A DNA stretch of 64,000 bases, from positions 310,001-374,000 of the forward strand of contig JBCNJP010000038.1 of NCBI GenBank assembly GCA_039602395.1. Direction: 5' to 3'. Position 1 is the first letter of the stretch. Every line of letters begins with the position of its first letter. Position numbers and translations under genes: made by a program. The notes under the pieces were generated by a model. The model saw nothing but the letters and a program-made list of their open reading frames with translations. It had not been told where the DNA came from and did no database searches. Of the stretch, positions 42,759-54,686 are shown piece by piece. This DNA comes from Deinandra increscens subsp. villosa (taxonomy: Eukaryota > Streptophyta > Magnoliopsida > Asterales > Asteraceae).

Positions 42759-45127
42759 TCAAAACATATCTTTAGCTAATCTAAGCCCTATCGCTTCTCT
42801 GTGGTGTACATGAGTCTCATGAGTCATGGGCTTGGTGAAGGGATCAGCTAAGTTTTGATCTGTGTGTACTTTGCTTATTTTAATTTCATTCCTGTCGACT
42901 ACTTCTCTTATGTAGTGGAACTTCCTCAGGATGTGCGTGGCCTTCTTATAAGACCCTTGCTTTTTGGCTTGAGCTATAGCGCCTGTGTTATCGCACAACA
43001 TCTCGATTGGCTGCCTAATGCTTGGCATGGCATCGAGATCGGATATGAACTTCTTCATCCACACAGGTTCCTTAGCAGCTTTTGAGGCGGCTATGTATTC
43101 GGATTCAGTAGTAGAATCAGCTACTATTGGCTGTTTTGAGCTTCTCTAGGAAACAGCCCCTCCGTTAAGAGTGAATACGAATCCCGACTGTGAGCGAGAA
43201 TCATCTCGATCAGTCTGAAAACTAGCATCAGTGTAACACCTTACAGTGAGTTCTTCATCAATACCTCAGTATACGAGAAACATATCAGTGGTGTTTCTCA
43301 AGTATTTCAATATGTTCTTTACAGCCGTCCAGTGAGCTAGTCCTGGCGTCTGTTGGTACCGACTAGTCACGCTCAGTGCATACAAGACATCCGGTCGTGT
43401 GCAGAGCATGGCATACATGATAGATCCAATAGCAGAGGAAAATGGGATCGATGCCATTTGGTTTATCTCTTGCTCCGTTTTAGGTGCTTGAGATTTGTCC
43501 AAGATCGTTCCCTTAGTCATGGGAATGGCTCCTTTCTTGGAGTTGCTCATGTTGAACCGAGCTATGATCATATCAACATATGTGCTTTGACTGAGACCCA
43601 AAAGGCACTTAGATCGATCTCTGTGAATTTTAATTCGCAGAATGTAAGCGGCTTCTCCAAGATCTTTCATAGCGAAACAAGATGAAAGCCATCTCTTAAC
43701 TTCGTTAAGAATGGGTATGTTGTTTCCTATGATCAATATATCGTCTACGTACAGTACGAGAAACGATACAGCGCTCCCACTTGCCTTTCTGTAAACACAA
43801 GGTTCATCTTTATTTTGATCAAAAGCAAACTCTTTGACCTTTTGATCAAAACGAAGATTCCAGCTTCGAGATGCTTGCTTGCGTCCATAAAAGGATTTTC
43901 TTAGCTTACAAACCTTATTTGGATTCTCCAGATCGACAAAACCATCAGGCTGAACCATGTAGACATCCTCTTCGAGTTGTCCGTTCAGGAAAGCGGTTTT
44001 GACGTCCATTTGCCATATCTCATAATCATGGTATGCGGCTATGGCAAGGAGAATCCTGATCGATTTGATCATGACAACGGGCGAGAAGGTTTCATCATAG
44101 TCAATCCCTTGGGTTTGAGTGAAACCTTTTGCTAGAAGTCGTGCCTTGTAGGTTTGCACATTCCTATGCATGTCAATTTTTCTTATAAAGATCCACTTGC
44201 TCCCTACTGCCCGAGTACCGAGGGGGTAGCTCAATCAAGTCCCAGACGTGATTGTCATGCATGGATTGCATCTCAGCGTTCATGGCTTCCAGCCATTAAT
44301 CAGATTTCGGATCTGATATAGCAGCTTTGTAGTTAGTAGGCTCATCGTTAGAATCGGCTATTAACAGAACGTCAAAGGCTTCATGATAGCCAAGGTATCT
44401 ATCAGGCTCTTTGCGCGTCCTTTCGCTCCTACGAACGCTTGCGCTTGTGCTTGGGTCTGATGGTGCGACAACCATTTGTCGGTCAGATGCAGCGACCGTC
44501 TCAGGGTTAGGTGTATCTCGAATTTCTTCAAGATCCACTGGATCGCTATTTGTTCCTCGAGTAAGAAACTCTTTCTCAAGGAATTTACCTTTCCTTTTGA
44601 TGGAAACAGTATTTTGCATCAGGATGGTAAAAGTAATAACCGGTATTACTATAGTATCCAAGGAAAGTCACCTTTTCGCCTCGGGGATTGAGCTTGTTAC
44701 CAGATTCGCGGGTGACATAAGCATCACATCCCCATACCCTGAGGTATGATAGTTTAGGAAGAGAACCATGCCATATCTCATATGGAGTCTTCTCTACTTT
44801 CTTGGTCGGTGCCAGATTTATTAGGCGAGCAGCGGTCAAGATGGCATATCCCCAAAAGGAATGTGGCAAGGTGGTCCTGCACATCATCGATCGAACCATG
44901 TTAAGCGGAGTTTGATTTCTCCTTTCACTTACGCCATTTAACTGGGGTGTGCCAGGAGGAGTAGGTTGTGAAACAATTCCACATTCCTTCAGATGATTTA
45001 GGAATTCAGCGCTTAGGTATTCACCACCTCTATCAGATCGAAGTATTTTAATAGTTCGACTCAGCTGATTTTGTACTTCGTTTTGAAACTCTTTGAACTT
45101 TTCAAAAGTTTCATGCTTGTGTTTCAT
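42759..45127 (-). pseudogene. pol: Copia element 2 pol: integrase, reverse transcriptase, RNase H
   Basis: Minus strand: integrase core 45127-44585 (TIKILRSDRGGEYLSAEF, PGTPQLNGVSERRNQT, SFWGYAILTAARLIN), then a linker with RRSERTRKEPDRYLGYHEA (44661-44296). RT is at 44234-43266 (GSKWIFIRKIDM, MDVKTAFLNGQLEEDVYM, VLYVDDILIIGN with the YVDD motif). RNase H is at 43260-42759 (WMKKFISDLD, HILRKFHYIREVVDR, NLADPFTKPM). Stops or shifts separate the blocks near 45130, 44660, 44290-44235 and 43265-43065. The protein motifs are well kept, so decay is moderate. Confidence 0.9.
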
Positions 45128-46660
45128 CAGATAGACTTAGGCATATCTGCTGTAGTCATCGATGAAAGTCACGAAGTACCCTTCACGATTTCTCGTTTCG
45201 GTTCGAAAGGGTCCACACACGTCGGTGTGAATAATGCCTAACAATCCCTAGGCCCGTTCACCTGTATGGGTGAAGGGTGACTTGGTAAGTTTACCAGATA
45301 AGCACGACTCGCATTAATCGAAGGAATCTGCATCTTGGGATTCAAGAATCCCAGCAGTTTGCAACTTCTTGATGCGGGCCTTGCTTATGTGACCAAGCCT
45401 ATGGTGCCATAACGAGGATTCGTTACTATCAGCTTTGCTTCTTTTAGAAACATGATAGAGCTGATCGTTTGTTTAAACGTCTATCTCATATATACCATGT
45501 CGAGGTTTAGCCTCGAAATAGAAGATATCATTAAGGTAAGCAGAAATCAAATTTCTATTAAATTTATACCGAAAACCTTGTTCAAACAATGAAGAGACAG
45601 AAATAATGTTTCTAGACAAACCAGGTGCATACAAACAGTTAACTAGAGTAACTACAAGGCCAGAAGAGCATGAAAAAGAATATGTGCCGGTAGCTAGTGC
45701 TGGGACCTTTTTCCCGTCACCAACGATGAGGTCCATGCAGCCTTGTTCTGTCTTCTTCCACTTGTCAGGTTCCTGCAAAACATTAACGATGTGGTAACCA
45801 CATCCAGTATCAAATACCCATGAATTGGAGGAAACAATGAAAAGTTCAATAACATTTATTGACATACCTAATGAGCAACCCTTATTAGTGTTCTTGGTCA
45901 TCTTCAGCTTTGTAAGATAAACAGGACAGTTGCGACGCCAGTGTCCCATTTTGTTGCACTCATAGCACATGCGCTCCTCGGGAGCCTGCACCTGTGGTTT
46001 CTTGCCTTTGCCTTCTTTAACCTTCTTGGTTTTGGAGATCTTTGTATTAGCAACTCTGAGCACGTCAGGCGTGGTCCTGATCTTCACGTTGGGTATCAAC
46101 GGAATAACCTCCTCGATCGACTGAGTCGAACAATTAATCACAAGAATACGATAATGTTCAGGCAAAGATCTGAGTACTACATCAAGAGCCATCCCGTCAG
46201 AGATGAAGCCAAGGTCGATCAGCCTGTCGCGATACGCTTTCATCAGCATGACATGATCGTATGGTGAGGAGTCGTTAGCCATGGAGCAGTTCACGAATTG
46301 TGAAAGTGCATCGGCTCGCTTAGTCCTCTGACCTAACTCAAATAAATCCTTGTGTTTACGCATGATGTCATAGGCAGACATCCCTATGAAATTGTACTGA
46401 TAATCCTGAGTCATACTAGATAACATCCGGTCAGTGACGTCCTTATCATCGTTAGTGGTGCTTTTGGAGTTCAGATCGCGAGTTCTCATTTAAAAAGTAA
46501 GTTGGAATACTCGCGATAGGTCGGTCAATGACATAGAGTTTCCCGAAGAGCCTTAAAAGGTTCCTCAGGGTAGTCTGCCATGCGAGAAAGCCAGCCTCAG
46601 TGAAGGGGTCGAGTTGTACCATTGAACTTAATGGTGGTGAGTTTTCATTAGCCTTCTGAA
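45128..46660 (-). pseudogene. gag: Copia element 2 gag, protease and integrase zinc region
   Basis: The gag and protease frame 46489-45473 includes FELGQRTKRADALSQFVNC, one CCHC knuckle (CYECNKMGHWRRNC) and the protease site WVFDTGCGYHIV. Gag-like sequence upstream to about 46660 (FLAWQTTLRNLL) is in another frame, so a shift lies near 46490. 45472-45128 holds the integrase zinc finger and catalytic entry with several stops, the HH-CC order still visible (LWHHRLGHIS-type remnant). Confidence 0.82.
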
Positions 46661-47818
46661 ATAAGCAAAGTAGATTTAATTAGTATTTTCGATGTTTTAT
46701 ATTTCTTTAAAATAAGTTAGTAAAGTTTATTTTAAGAAATCGAGAATTCATTTAGGCGACATTACTTGAGACCGCCAAATGAGCGTCCGGAGCAAAGCCG
46801 TGTAAACAAACTGACAACGATTATCGATTGTGAGACTCAAGTCACAGCTCTCGTTATGAGGCCGCTATATACAAACAATTGTATTTTGCGATACGTTTAG
46901 CCTCATCCGTGCCCACTTTAGCAATATACATCCGTGGCGCGGTGTTGAAACACTCCAACACCACGAACATATACGTCTAAAGCGATAGTAATCCTAAATG
47001 GTCGAAGTGATGACTCGGTGTTGAAATACTCCAATGTCCTCACATCAGAAGGCACCCTCGGCATCAAGTGCGATGTTGAAATACTCCAACACTGATGCTT
47101 CGGTAAATACGTTCCAAGTTTGACTTGAGATAGGTTGCCACGAACTATCAGTTTTTAAGAATTACCATATAGGGATATTAATCACTTTTAATATTTAATT
47201 ATCGTTAGACACGAACGATAAACCCTATCATCACTCGGGACTAGTAAATTAATTTAACCTAATTAAAATTACTAAGTTGTCGCGAATGGCTTATTGTGTG
47301 TTCAACGACATTAGGTCTGGATCGTCGCTCGAGCCATACAAGCGAGATCATAAGGGACATATTTAATTGAAAATTAAATAAAATACATGGTGAACAACCA
47401 AGGAGGCAACTCAGTGCGTTCTTGGATCCGATTCAGCTCCCACTTGCTTCGACATCCCTCCGGCGTGTGTCCAGTCTTCGAGTCTTGGCTTTTACAAAAT
47501 TTACAATTACTAAAAATGTAGTAACCAAGCTCTAAATTTTGTACAACTTTGAAACCATAAAACCGGGTCCAATAACCAAAAATTCGATTTACATGAATGG
47601 CCCAAAACATTTGGGCCAACCAGAGAAAAACAAACACACCACGACATAAACAATTATGCAATTTTAAAATAGGGTTCGACCGTAACACACAATAATAAAA
47701 TTTATATAGAATTAAAATAAGCAAGTAAATTAATTCTAATTCACAACTTGGATTTTAATCGAAATTGCGAACTACCTGTTACGAAAAAACCGGTTCTGGT
47801 TTGCGCGCGGTGATAATA
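46661..47818 (-). other. Leader of copia element 2 with inverted-repeat motifs
   Basis: About 1.15 kb of untranslated leader. Three dyads of the type TGTTGAAATACTCCAACA lie at 46941-46962, 47017-47039 and 47074-47094. No gene is seen. A 116-codon minus-strand ORF (47724-47374) has no recognisable domain. Confidence 0.7.
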
Positions 47819-47830
47819 GCTCTGATACCA
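47819..47830 (-). promoter_or_regulatory. Primer binding site of copia element 2
   Basis: GCTCTGATACCA is the exact reverse complement of the initiator tRNA-Met primer site TGGTATCAGAGC, one base from the 5' LTR. Confidence 0.93.
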
Positions 47831-47831
47831 C

Positions 47832-47977
47832 TGTTGGGATTTACAGTGGATATCCGGGTTACCGATTTTAATTTTTATCAGATTAAAACCGATTTAATAT
47901 GTAAATTAATACCAGATTAATTTAGCAGCGGAAACGACTTAAATAAAACACGCGAATATTACTGTAACACGATCAAT
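47832..47977 (-). repeat. 5' LTR of copia element 2, cut by gap
   Basis: 146 bases match 40703-40848 with a few changes; then the assembly gap begins. Confidence 0.93.
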
Positions 47978-48477
47978 NNNNNNNNNNNNNNNNNNNNNNN
48001 NNNNNNNNNNNNNNNNNNNNNNNNNNNNNNNNNNNNNNNNNNNNNNNNNNNNNNNNNNNNNNNNNNNNNNNNNNNNNNNNNNNNNNNNNNNNNNNNNNNN
48101 NNNNNNNNNNNNNNNNNNNNNNNNNNNNNNNNNNNNNNNNNNNNNNNNNNNNNNNNNNNNNNNNNNNNNNNNNNNNNNNNNNNNNNNNNNNNNNNNNNNN
48201 NNNNNNNNNNNNNNNNNNNNNNNNNNNNNNNNNNNNNNNNNNNNNNNNNNNNNNNNNNNNNNNNNNNNNNNNNNNNNNNNNNNNNNNNNNNNNNNNNNNN
48301 NNNNNNNNNNNNNNNNNNNNNNNNNNNNNNNNNNNNNNNNNNNNNNNNNNNNNNNNNNNNNNNNNNNNNNNNNNNNNNNNNNNNNNNNNNNNNNNNNNNN
48401 NNNNNNNNNNNNNNNNNNNNNNNNNNNNNNNNNNNNNNNNNNNNNNNNNNNNNNNNNNNNNNNNNNNNNNNNNNNNN
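47978..48477. other. Assembly gap, 500 N
   Basis: Exactly 500 N, a placeholder. It hides at least the remaining 1.1 kb of the copia element 2 LTR plus the left end of the next LTR, so the true size exceeds 500 bases. Confidence 0.97.
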
Positions 48478-50316
48478 GATCTGAAATTTATGACTCTTGG
48501 AACCCTAGGTCCAAAATTTTTAACATGTTAAAAGGTTGTGGATAGCACCATATGACTTATTGATATGTTTGGACGCCTAAATCTATAAAAATAACCTACT
48601 AAAAAGATCTGGAAACTATAGTTAAATTAGGGCAAATTTAGGTCAAAAACTTTGACCCCTTATAAATTTATTTTAAAAGATGTTTTTAGTCATAAAAACC
48701 CTAGTACAAGATCCCTTTTGAAAATAGCTAAATTTGGGGAAAAACGGGACCAAAAACGGACACTTTACGGGCCCGGAAAACCCATTTTTGTAAAGATATA
48801 TGTAAACAAAAGTTACAACTGATCTTGAACACCTTTAAGGACTTTAGATGACTTATAATAATTTTACAAAGTGTTTTGCTAGTTTACAAAGCCTTAGAAC
48901 GAGTCACAGGATCAAAACCGGCTAAATCGAATACATACCGGCAAAACCGACAAAACTAGGAACTTAGACTTTTGAACTTGAATTTTCTGATTTGATATGA
49001 CTCTATGATGAAAATGAATGTGTATTTAATTGTTTGATCATTGCCTTAGTCATAGTTACAAATAACGTGAAATGCGGCTAGAACCGGCAAAAAGCCCGTT
49101 TTGATCTTAACCCGTCATTTCGCCCTTTTAAAAGTCCTTTGAACTCACAGGATATTTATTTGGGAAATATAAACTATTTCTAAACTAATTTTTATCATGG
49201 AAATAAATAATATTTCATTTATCGCGGAATAAGTATTTATTTTCAATAAATAAATCAATAAGGTCAACGATACCGTACTATATTACCGGGTTACCATAAC
49301 GCCAAGACTTGACCAACCAAATTGGAGTGACTTAGATGTCAACCCAATTTCTATATTCTAAGTTGTCCTATAACGTTGTATAGGACTGCTTACTTGCCTA
49401 TCTTACTGAATCCTTTGCATTCAGGTGAGTTTTCACGGCCCCTTTCTTTTACAGTTTTAATACTTGAGGGAGAATTCATTACAAACATAAATCATCACCT
49501 GACAAATAGATTGCTTGTTACCTTATTGATTACATGAGCTTTTCTAGTCTAAATCATGTTGTATCATGCTTGTTCATGTTATGATGAAACCCCACTATTA
49601 GTTGAATCCGATTAATTTACAAACAGAAACGATGACTCGTGGATAGATCTATTGGGTTAACAGAAGGGTAGCTCCAACAGAAGGGTAGCCCCTACTCTGA
49701 TTGGTAGCTCCAATCCTGGCTCCGTTTTAATAGTCAGAAGGGTACATACAGTTATATTTGGCCATGCGGTACTGTTGGACATAGTATCATGAGTGGGTAA
49801 TCAGTTAGTTTCGGAATTCAAGGTTCATGGTAATTTATAAAACAGTATCTATACAAATTGTCAAACGATGGAATGATTTAATCAAACTTGTTTATCAAAC
49901 TTTACATGCATGCTATCTAAACCTGTGAACTCACCAACTTTATGTTGACTCGTTTTAGTATATGAATTCTCAGGTGATTAAACTCTGCTGCATTCAGGAC
50001 ATCATATCATTTAGGACCTGCATTTTCTTATTCTGGAGTCATGGTCAAACCGAGCTGCACTTTTGGAGATTTCATTGCATAACACTTAACGGTGTCATGT
50101 GTTCAAATCTTTTTGAAATGTAATTGTTTTGTAACAATTAAAACAAACGTACTTTCACTACCATTTCCGCTGCAACTTTAAATGAAACTCCATATTTTGA
50201 ATTAACTTAACTTTATAAACGGCTCTAGTTGTTTAATCATCCAGAGGTCGTTCTATGTAATCTTGACTGTGATCCATCTCGCTCGCACCCGACATATTAA
50301 ATTACGGGGTGTGACA
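48478..50316 (+). repeat. Tekay-type LTR remnant (left end in gap)
   Basis: It ends ACGGGGTGTGACA, like the Tekay element at 863-11657 (GGGGGTGTGACA). It shares GTGAACTCACCAAC...GTTGAC and GCTCGCACC blocks at matching distances from the end. It carries a donor-like CAG, then GTGAGT (49425), and an acceptor-like TTCTCAG (49973). No primer site follows; a GCTGT satellite begins at once. It is probably a solo or truncated LTR. Confidence 0.75.
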
Positions 50317-50676
50317 GCTGTGCTGTGCTGTGCTGTGCTGTGCTGTGCTGTGCTGTGTTGTGCTGTGCTTTGCTGTGCTTTGCTGTGCTGTGCTGTGCTG
50401 TGCTGTGCTGTGCTGTGCTGTGCTGTGCTGTGCTGTGCTGTGCTGTGCTGTGCTGTGCTGTGCTGTGCTGTGCTGTGCTGTGCTGTGCTGTGCTGTGCTG
50501 TGCTGTGCTGTGCTGTGCTGTGCTGTGCTGTGCTGTGCTGTGCTGTGCTGTGCTGTGCTGTGCTGTGCTGTGCTGTGCTGTGCTGTGCTGTGCTGTGCTG
50601 TGCTGTGCTGTGCTGTGCTGTGTTGTGTTGTGTTGTGTTGTGTTGTGTTGTGTTGTGTTGTGTTGTGTTGTGTTGT
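50317..50676. repeat. Pentanucleotide satellite (GCTGT)n then (GTTGT)n
   Basis: About 72 head-to-tail 5-base units. The first 60 or so are GCTGT with a few early variants (GTTGT, GCTTT near 50355-50382). From about 50620 every unit is GTTGT, and the array ends at 50677 in degenerate ATGCT/ATGGT units (to about 50715). Long Leu-Cys-rich ORFs here in all three plus-strand frames are artefacts of the repeat. Confidence 0.97.
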
Positions 50677-50719
50677 GATATGCCTATGCTATGCTATGGT
50701 ATGGTATATTATGCTATGC

Positions 50720-51905
50720 TATTTTATATACATTTTACAACTTTAGAGGGGTATGTGACACCATCTAAGAGCCGCCAACGTGACATGTCTTGATTAGGTT
50801 TTGATATTCGTCTTTTAAAATCTTTTTTAAGCGTTCTCTTAGTTTTAATTTCACTTAACACCATTCTCTTTACGTATATAATTGCGTGTGATGTTCCAAC
50901 CAACTAATGTGTTGTCTTTATGTATATACCTATGTGTGGTGTGCCATTCAACTAATACAAGGTTTTTTATTAGGTCACGAAAACAAATTCATGTTTTTAT
51001 GTTAACATCTTATATTTAGTTTGGTGCCTTCAATTAAATCTTACAACCGAGTGTCCGAGTCCACTGTAATTCACGACTAACATTCACCGTATCGTTTTGA
51101 TACTTGCACAAATATAGTTAACATACAATCAAGAGTCAAGACATGTTGGCAGAAATCATGGGTTTTATGATACGGTTCACTCGAGAAGAACCGGGTCTCC
51201 AAAAACAATAGGATAGAGAATAAGAACTGACTTCAATATTCTACATACAATTTCATTGCAACGTAAGATACTAAATACACCGAATGGAAACATGAATTTT
51301 GAACTAGTGTATCCTTGCCTAAATTAACATTGAAAATAGGGAAAGCAAATCACTAAAATTAAGGAAATCATATAATTAAAATCCTTGCCAGCTTATACGT
51401 GAGCTTGCATGGAAATCACCAACCCTTTTAATCTAAAAGCTTGGCTGGCACTTTACAATGGCGAAGCTTCGGCGAAAAGTTTAAGGGGGCGAAAAGTCAC
51501 GGATCCTAATCTCGGGGGGGCGGTTCTCAATATATATAAAAAAAATTTCAAAAATCGCAAAAATGAGCACTACGGCCGAAAAAAACCGGGGGGGGGGGGG
51601 GGGGGGGCGGTCGGTCCCCCCCGGGATCCACTAACCTTCGCCAATGGCACTTTAGGTGTCCTTTTGGGTCGGATGCGGATCTCGGTCGCCGGGTCGGCAT
51701 GCATGGGTTGGTTCGTATCATTTTACCAAACGTCAAAACAAACATGCGTAGAAACAAGCACGCCATGGCATTAGTTAACATACAAAAATCCGATTTTAGG
51801 TGTCATGAGTATAAGAATTGAAAGTCTCATTTATGTGACACACAATCACACATGATAGGCACTCAGTCTTAATGTGTTAACAAACTTTTGTTAGTTTTAA
51901 CAAGA
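50720..51905. other. Unassigned AT-rich stretch with a poly-G tract
   Basis: No gene is recognised. 51440-51660 contains a GC-rich patch with a run of about 18 G (51589-51607) and GGATCC-bearing flanks. A 121-codon ORF over it (51409-51774) is low-complexity and not convincing. Confidence 0.5.
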
Positions 51906-51955
51906 TGGTGACTCGTCCGCGCTTCGCGGCGGGCCACCTATTTACCCGTCTAGTT
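51906..51955. repeat. GC stem-loop block before CTAG
   Basis: CCGCGCTTCGCGG (5-bp stem) lies about 18 bases before CTAGT. A related but degenerate block (GGTGACCCGCCTGCGCTT) is at 53226. It may mark an end of the repeat family making up the following array. Confidence 0.45.
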
Positions 51956-52505
51956 TAAGTAAAAAACGTTTTAATGTGGTCCAAATATAATACTATAAAA
52001 AGGTATTGACCAAAGTCGAAAACTCTAAAAGTATACTAAAAAACAAAAGTAGAAAAGTTAAGGAGTATAAAACGTACGTAAAAGTCTAAAAGTTTCGTGG
52101 GGAAAGTATAAAAGTATAAAAAGCATACTAAAAAACGAAAGTAGGAACTTTTAGGGGTATAAAACGTCAAAGTCTAAAAGTAGTGTGGTCGAAGTATAAA
52201 ACTATAAAAAAGTTGTGGCCAAAGTCAAAAACTCTAAAAGTATACTAAAAAGAAAAGTAGAAAAGTTAAGGGGAATAAAACGTTACAACGTAAAAGTCTA
52301 AAAGTTACGTGGCCAAAAAAGTTAAGGAGTATAAAACGTAAAAGTCCAAAAGTTTCGAGGTAAAAGTATAAAACTATAAAAAAGTCGTGGCCAAAGTTGA
52401 GAATATACTAAAAACGAAAATAGAAAAGTTAACCGGTATAAAACGTAAAAGTATAAAAGTTTCGTGTTCGTAATATAAAACTATAAAAAGTATACTAAAA
52501 AACAA

Positions 52506-52868
52506 GGAAAATTGAATTTTAATAATCCTAACTTTTGACAGTTAGCCAACAATAATCCCACATTTAAATATCCTTGCCACCAGTCCCAGCTTTCAACCTT
52601 ATTTTTTTGTTGGACCCTCCGTTATTTTTTTTTCAACTACGTTAATCGTCTAATGAGTGATATCAATTGTCAGATGGGATGAGAGTGTTTAAAAAGGTAT
52701 TAGATGTCATCCGCAATGTCATAAGATTTTTGAAGCAGTTAAAAAAATAACGGAGGGTCCAACAAAAGAAATAAGGTTGAAAGTCGGGACTGGTCGTAAG
52801 GATATTTAAAGGTGAGATTATTGCTGGCCAATAGTCAAAAGTTGGGATTATTAAAATCCAGTTTTTCA
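52506..52868. mobile_element. Foldback MITE, about 363 bp
   Basis: The terminal inverted repeats span about 120 bases each. The left arm (GAATTTTAATAATCC, then CCACCAGTCCCAGCTTTCAACC and GTTGGACCCTCCGTTATTTT) is matched in reverse complement by the right arm (52745-52868). The flanks share AAAAAACAA (52497-52505 and 52869-52877), a 9-base duplication suggesting a Mutator-like MITE, though the surrounding repeat also contains this sequence. There is no coding capacity. Confidence 0.8.
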
Positions 52869-53337
52869 AAAAAACAAAAGTATATAAGTTAAGGGACATA
52901 AAACGTAAAAGTCTAAAATTTTGATGGTAAAGTATAAAACAAAAAAAAAATATGACCAAAGTTAAAAAGCCTAAACTTTGTGACCAAAGTTAAAAACAAT
53001 AAAGTTTATGTGACCAAAGTTAAAATATAAAAATCTTTGTGGCTAAATTAAAAACTCCTAAACTATTGTGGCCAAATTAAAAATACTCCTAAACTATTGT
53101 GGCCAAATTAAAAATACTCCTAAACTTTTGTGGCCAAATTAAAAAACTCCTAAACTATTGTGGCCAAATTGAAAACATCTTAAACTATGCCATGTCTTAC
53201 AAATCCGTAATGTATTATATACGAGTTGGTGACCCGCCTGCGCTTATTTGCCTTAGCAAGACTAAACTATAGTGTGTGGATTTCTAATATATAGACTGTA
53301 GTAAACAAAGTTGATTCTATTATAAAAGTTTATTCAT

Positions 53338-53338
53338 T

Positions 53339-53373
<35 letters not shown>

Positions 53374-53405
53374 CATATATATGCATATATATATATATAT
53401 ATATA
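53338..53405. repeat. AC and AT microsatellites
   Basis: (AC)6-7 is followed by two long (AT)n runs separated by ACATATATATGC. Confidence 0.95.
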
Positions 53406-54686
53406 TTGAAGTTACGCAAAAAACGTAAATGTGCAAATATTAACTGAAAATAAGAAACACAAAAAGAAAAACAAAGTACGAAACTTAAGGGGTAAAATAC
53501 ATAATTATGTATAACATTGGTGACTAAGGTAGATAAAGTAGAAAACTTGAGGGGTAAAAAATGTAAATATATAATACTTTGGTGGCCAAAGTAGGAAACC
53601 AAAAAAACAAAAGTTGAAAACTTAAGGGGTATAGAACGTAAAATTGTGAAAGTTTCATGGCCAAAGTAGAAGACGAGTAAACTTAAAAAAAAAAGCAAAG
53701 TTCAAAAGTTAAAGGGTAGAAAATGTAAAAGTGTTAAACCTATGTGGCCAAAGTATTAAACTATAAAACCTCACTTGTTTTAAAATGTAAAATTATAAAA
53801 GTTTCATGGCCAAAGTAGAAGACCACAATACTAAAAAAAAAACAAAGTTTAAAAGTTTAAGGCTAGAAAATGTAAAAGTATTTACACAGTTAAAGTATGA
53901 AACTCTAAAAGGTTAATATGTCTTACCATTTTAAATTGTAATAGAAAACTTGAGGGGTAATAAATGCAAATATATAAAAACTTGATGGCCAAAGTAGGAA
54001 AAAAAAGTAGGAAACTTAAGGGGTATAGAACATAACAATTGTGAAAGTTTCATGGCCAATGTAGAAGACCACAAAACTTAAAAAAACAAAGTTCAAAAGT
54101 TAAAGGGTAGAAAAAAAGTGTGAAACTTATGTGGCCATGGCATGAAACTATAAAACCTCACTTGTTTTAAAACGTAAAATTGTAAAAGTTTTGTGGTGAA
54201 ATCATAAGACCACAAAACTTAAAACAAAAAGCCAAACCAAAATAAAAAAACAGAAAAAAAAGTTAAAAACTTGAGGGGTATAAAATGTAAAAGTGTAAAA
54301 GTTTCATGGCCAAAGTAGAAAATCACAAAAGTCAATAAAAATAATAAAGTAGAAACTTCAGGGGTAAAAACGTAAATGTATAAAACATTAGTGACTAAAA
54401 TAGAAAACAAAATTGGAAACTTGAAGGTATAAAACGTAAATGTGTGAAAGTTTTTAAGCCAAGAAAATAAAAAAAGAAAGTTAGAAACTTGAGGGAAAAA
54501 ACATTAACATGTGAAAGTTTTGTGACTAAAGTTTAAAACCACAAAACTTCGCTATTTATTTCCAAATTGTTTTGTTATATTTATAAACTAGTCTTTGATA
54601 CACGTGCATCACAGGACGAAATTTAAAATAATAATAATTATAATAACAAAGAAAAGCATTTATCATGAAGTAGAATGATTACCTTC

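Larger units (their letters stand above)
40703..47977 (-). mobile_element. Ty1/copia element 2 (Tork/Angela-like), minus strand, right end in gap
   Basis: The left LTR is 40703-41936. The right LTR begins at 47832 with the same TGTTGGGATTTACAGTGG sequence but runs into the 500-N gap after 146 bases. The primer site at 47819-47830 is an exact reverse complement of TGGTATCAGAGC, and the PPT is at 41937-41949. Gag-pol is readable with several breaks. The CAAGTGGGAGAC purine tract before the LTR is typical of Tork-type elements. CTATC precedes the left LTR; the matching duplication would lie in the gap. Confidence 0.92.
51956..54590. repeat. Diverged AT-rich tandem array
   Basis: About 2.6 kb of imperfect repeats built from GGGGTATAAAACGTAAAAGT, AAAGTTTCGTGGCCAAAGTA and CTAAAAAACAAAAGTAGAAA in shuffled order, with a period of roughly 100-150 bases. 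Near 53045-53175 a shorter unit of about 31-38 bases (CTCCTAAACTATTGTGGCCA) repeats five times. The array is interrupted by a MITE (52506-52868) and AC/AT microsatellites (53338-53405). No coding potential. Confidence 0.8.

Noticed and set aside
50263..50793. Long Leu/Cys-rich ORFs in all three plus frames
   Set aside because: They are translations of the 5-base GCTGT repeat, whose 15-base period keeps every frame open. There is no sign of a real gene.
51409..51774. 121-codon ORF over the poly-G tract
   Set aside because: Dominated by a homopolymer and low-complexity sequence, with no domain; the poly-G length may also be a sequencing artefact.
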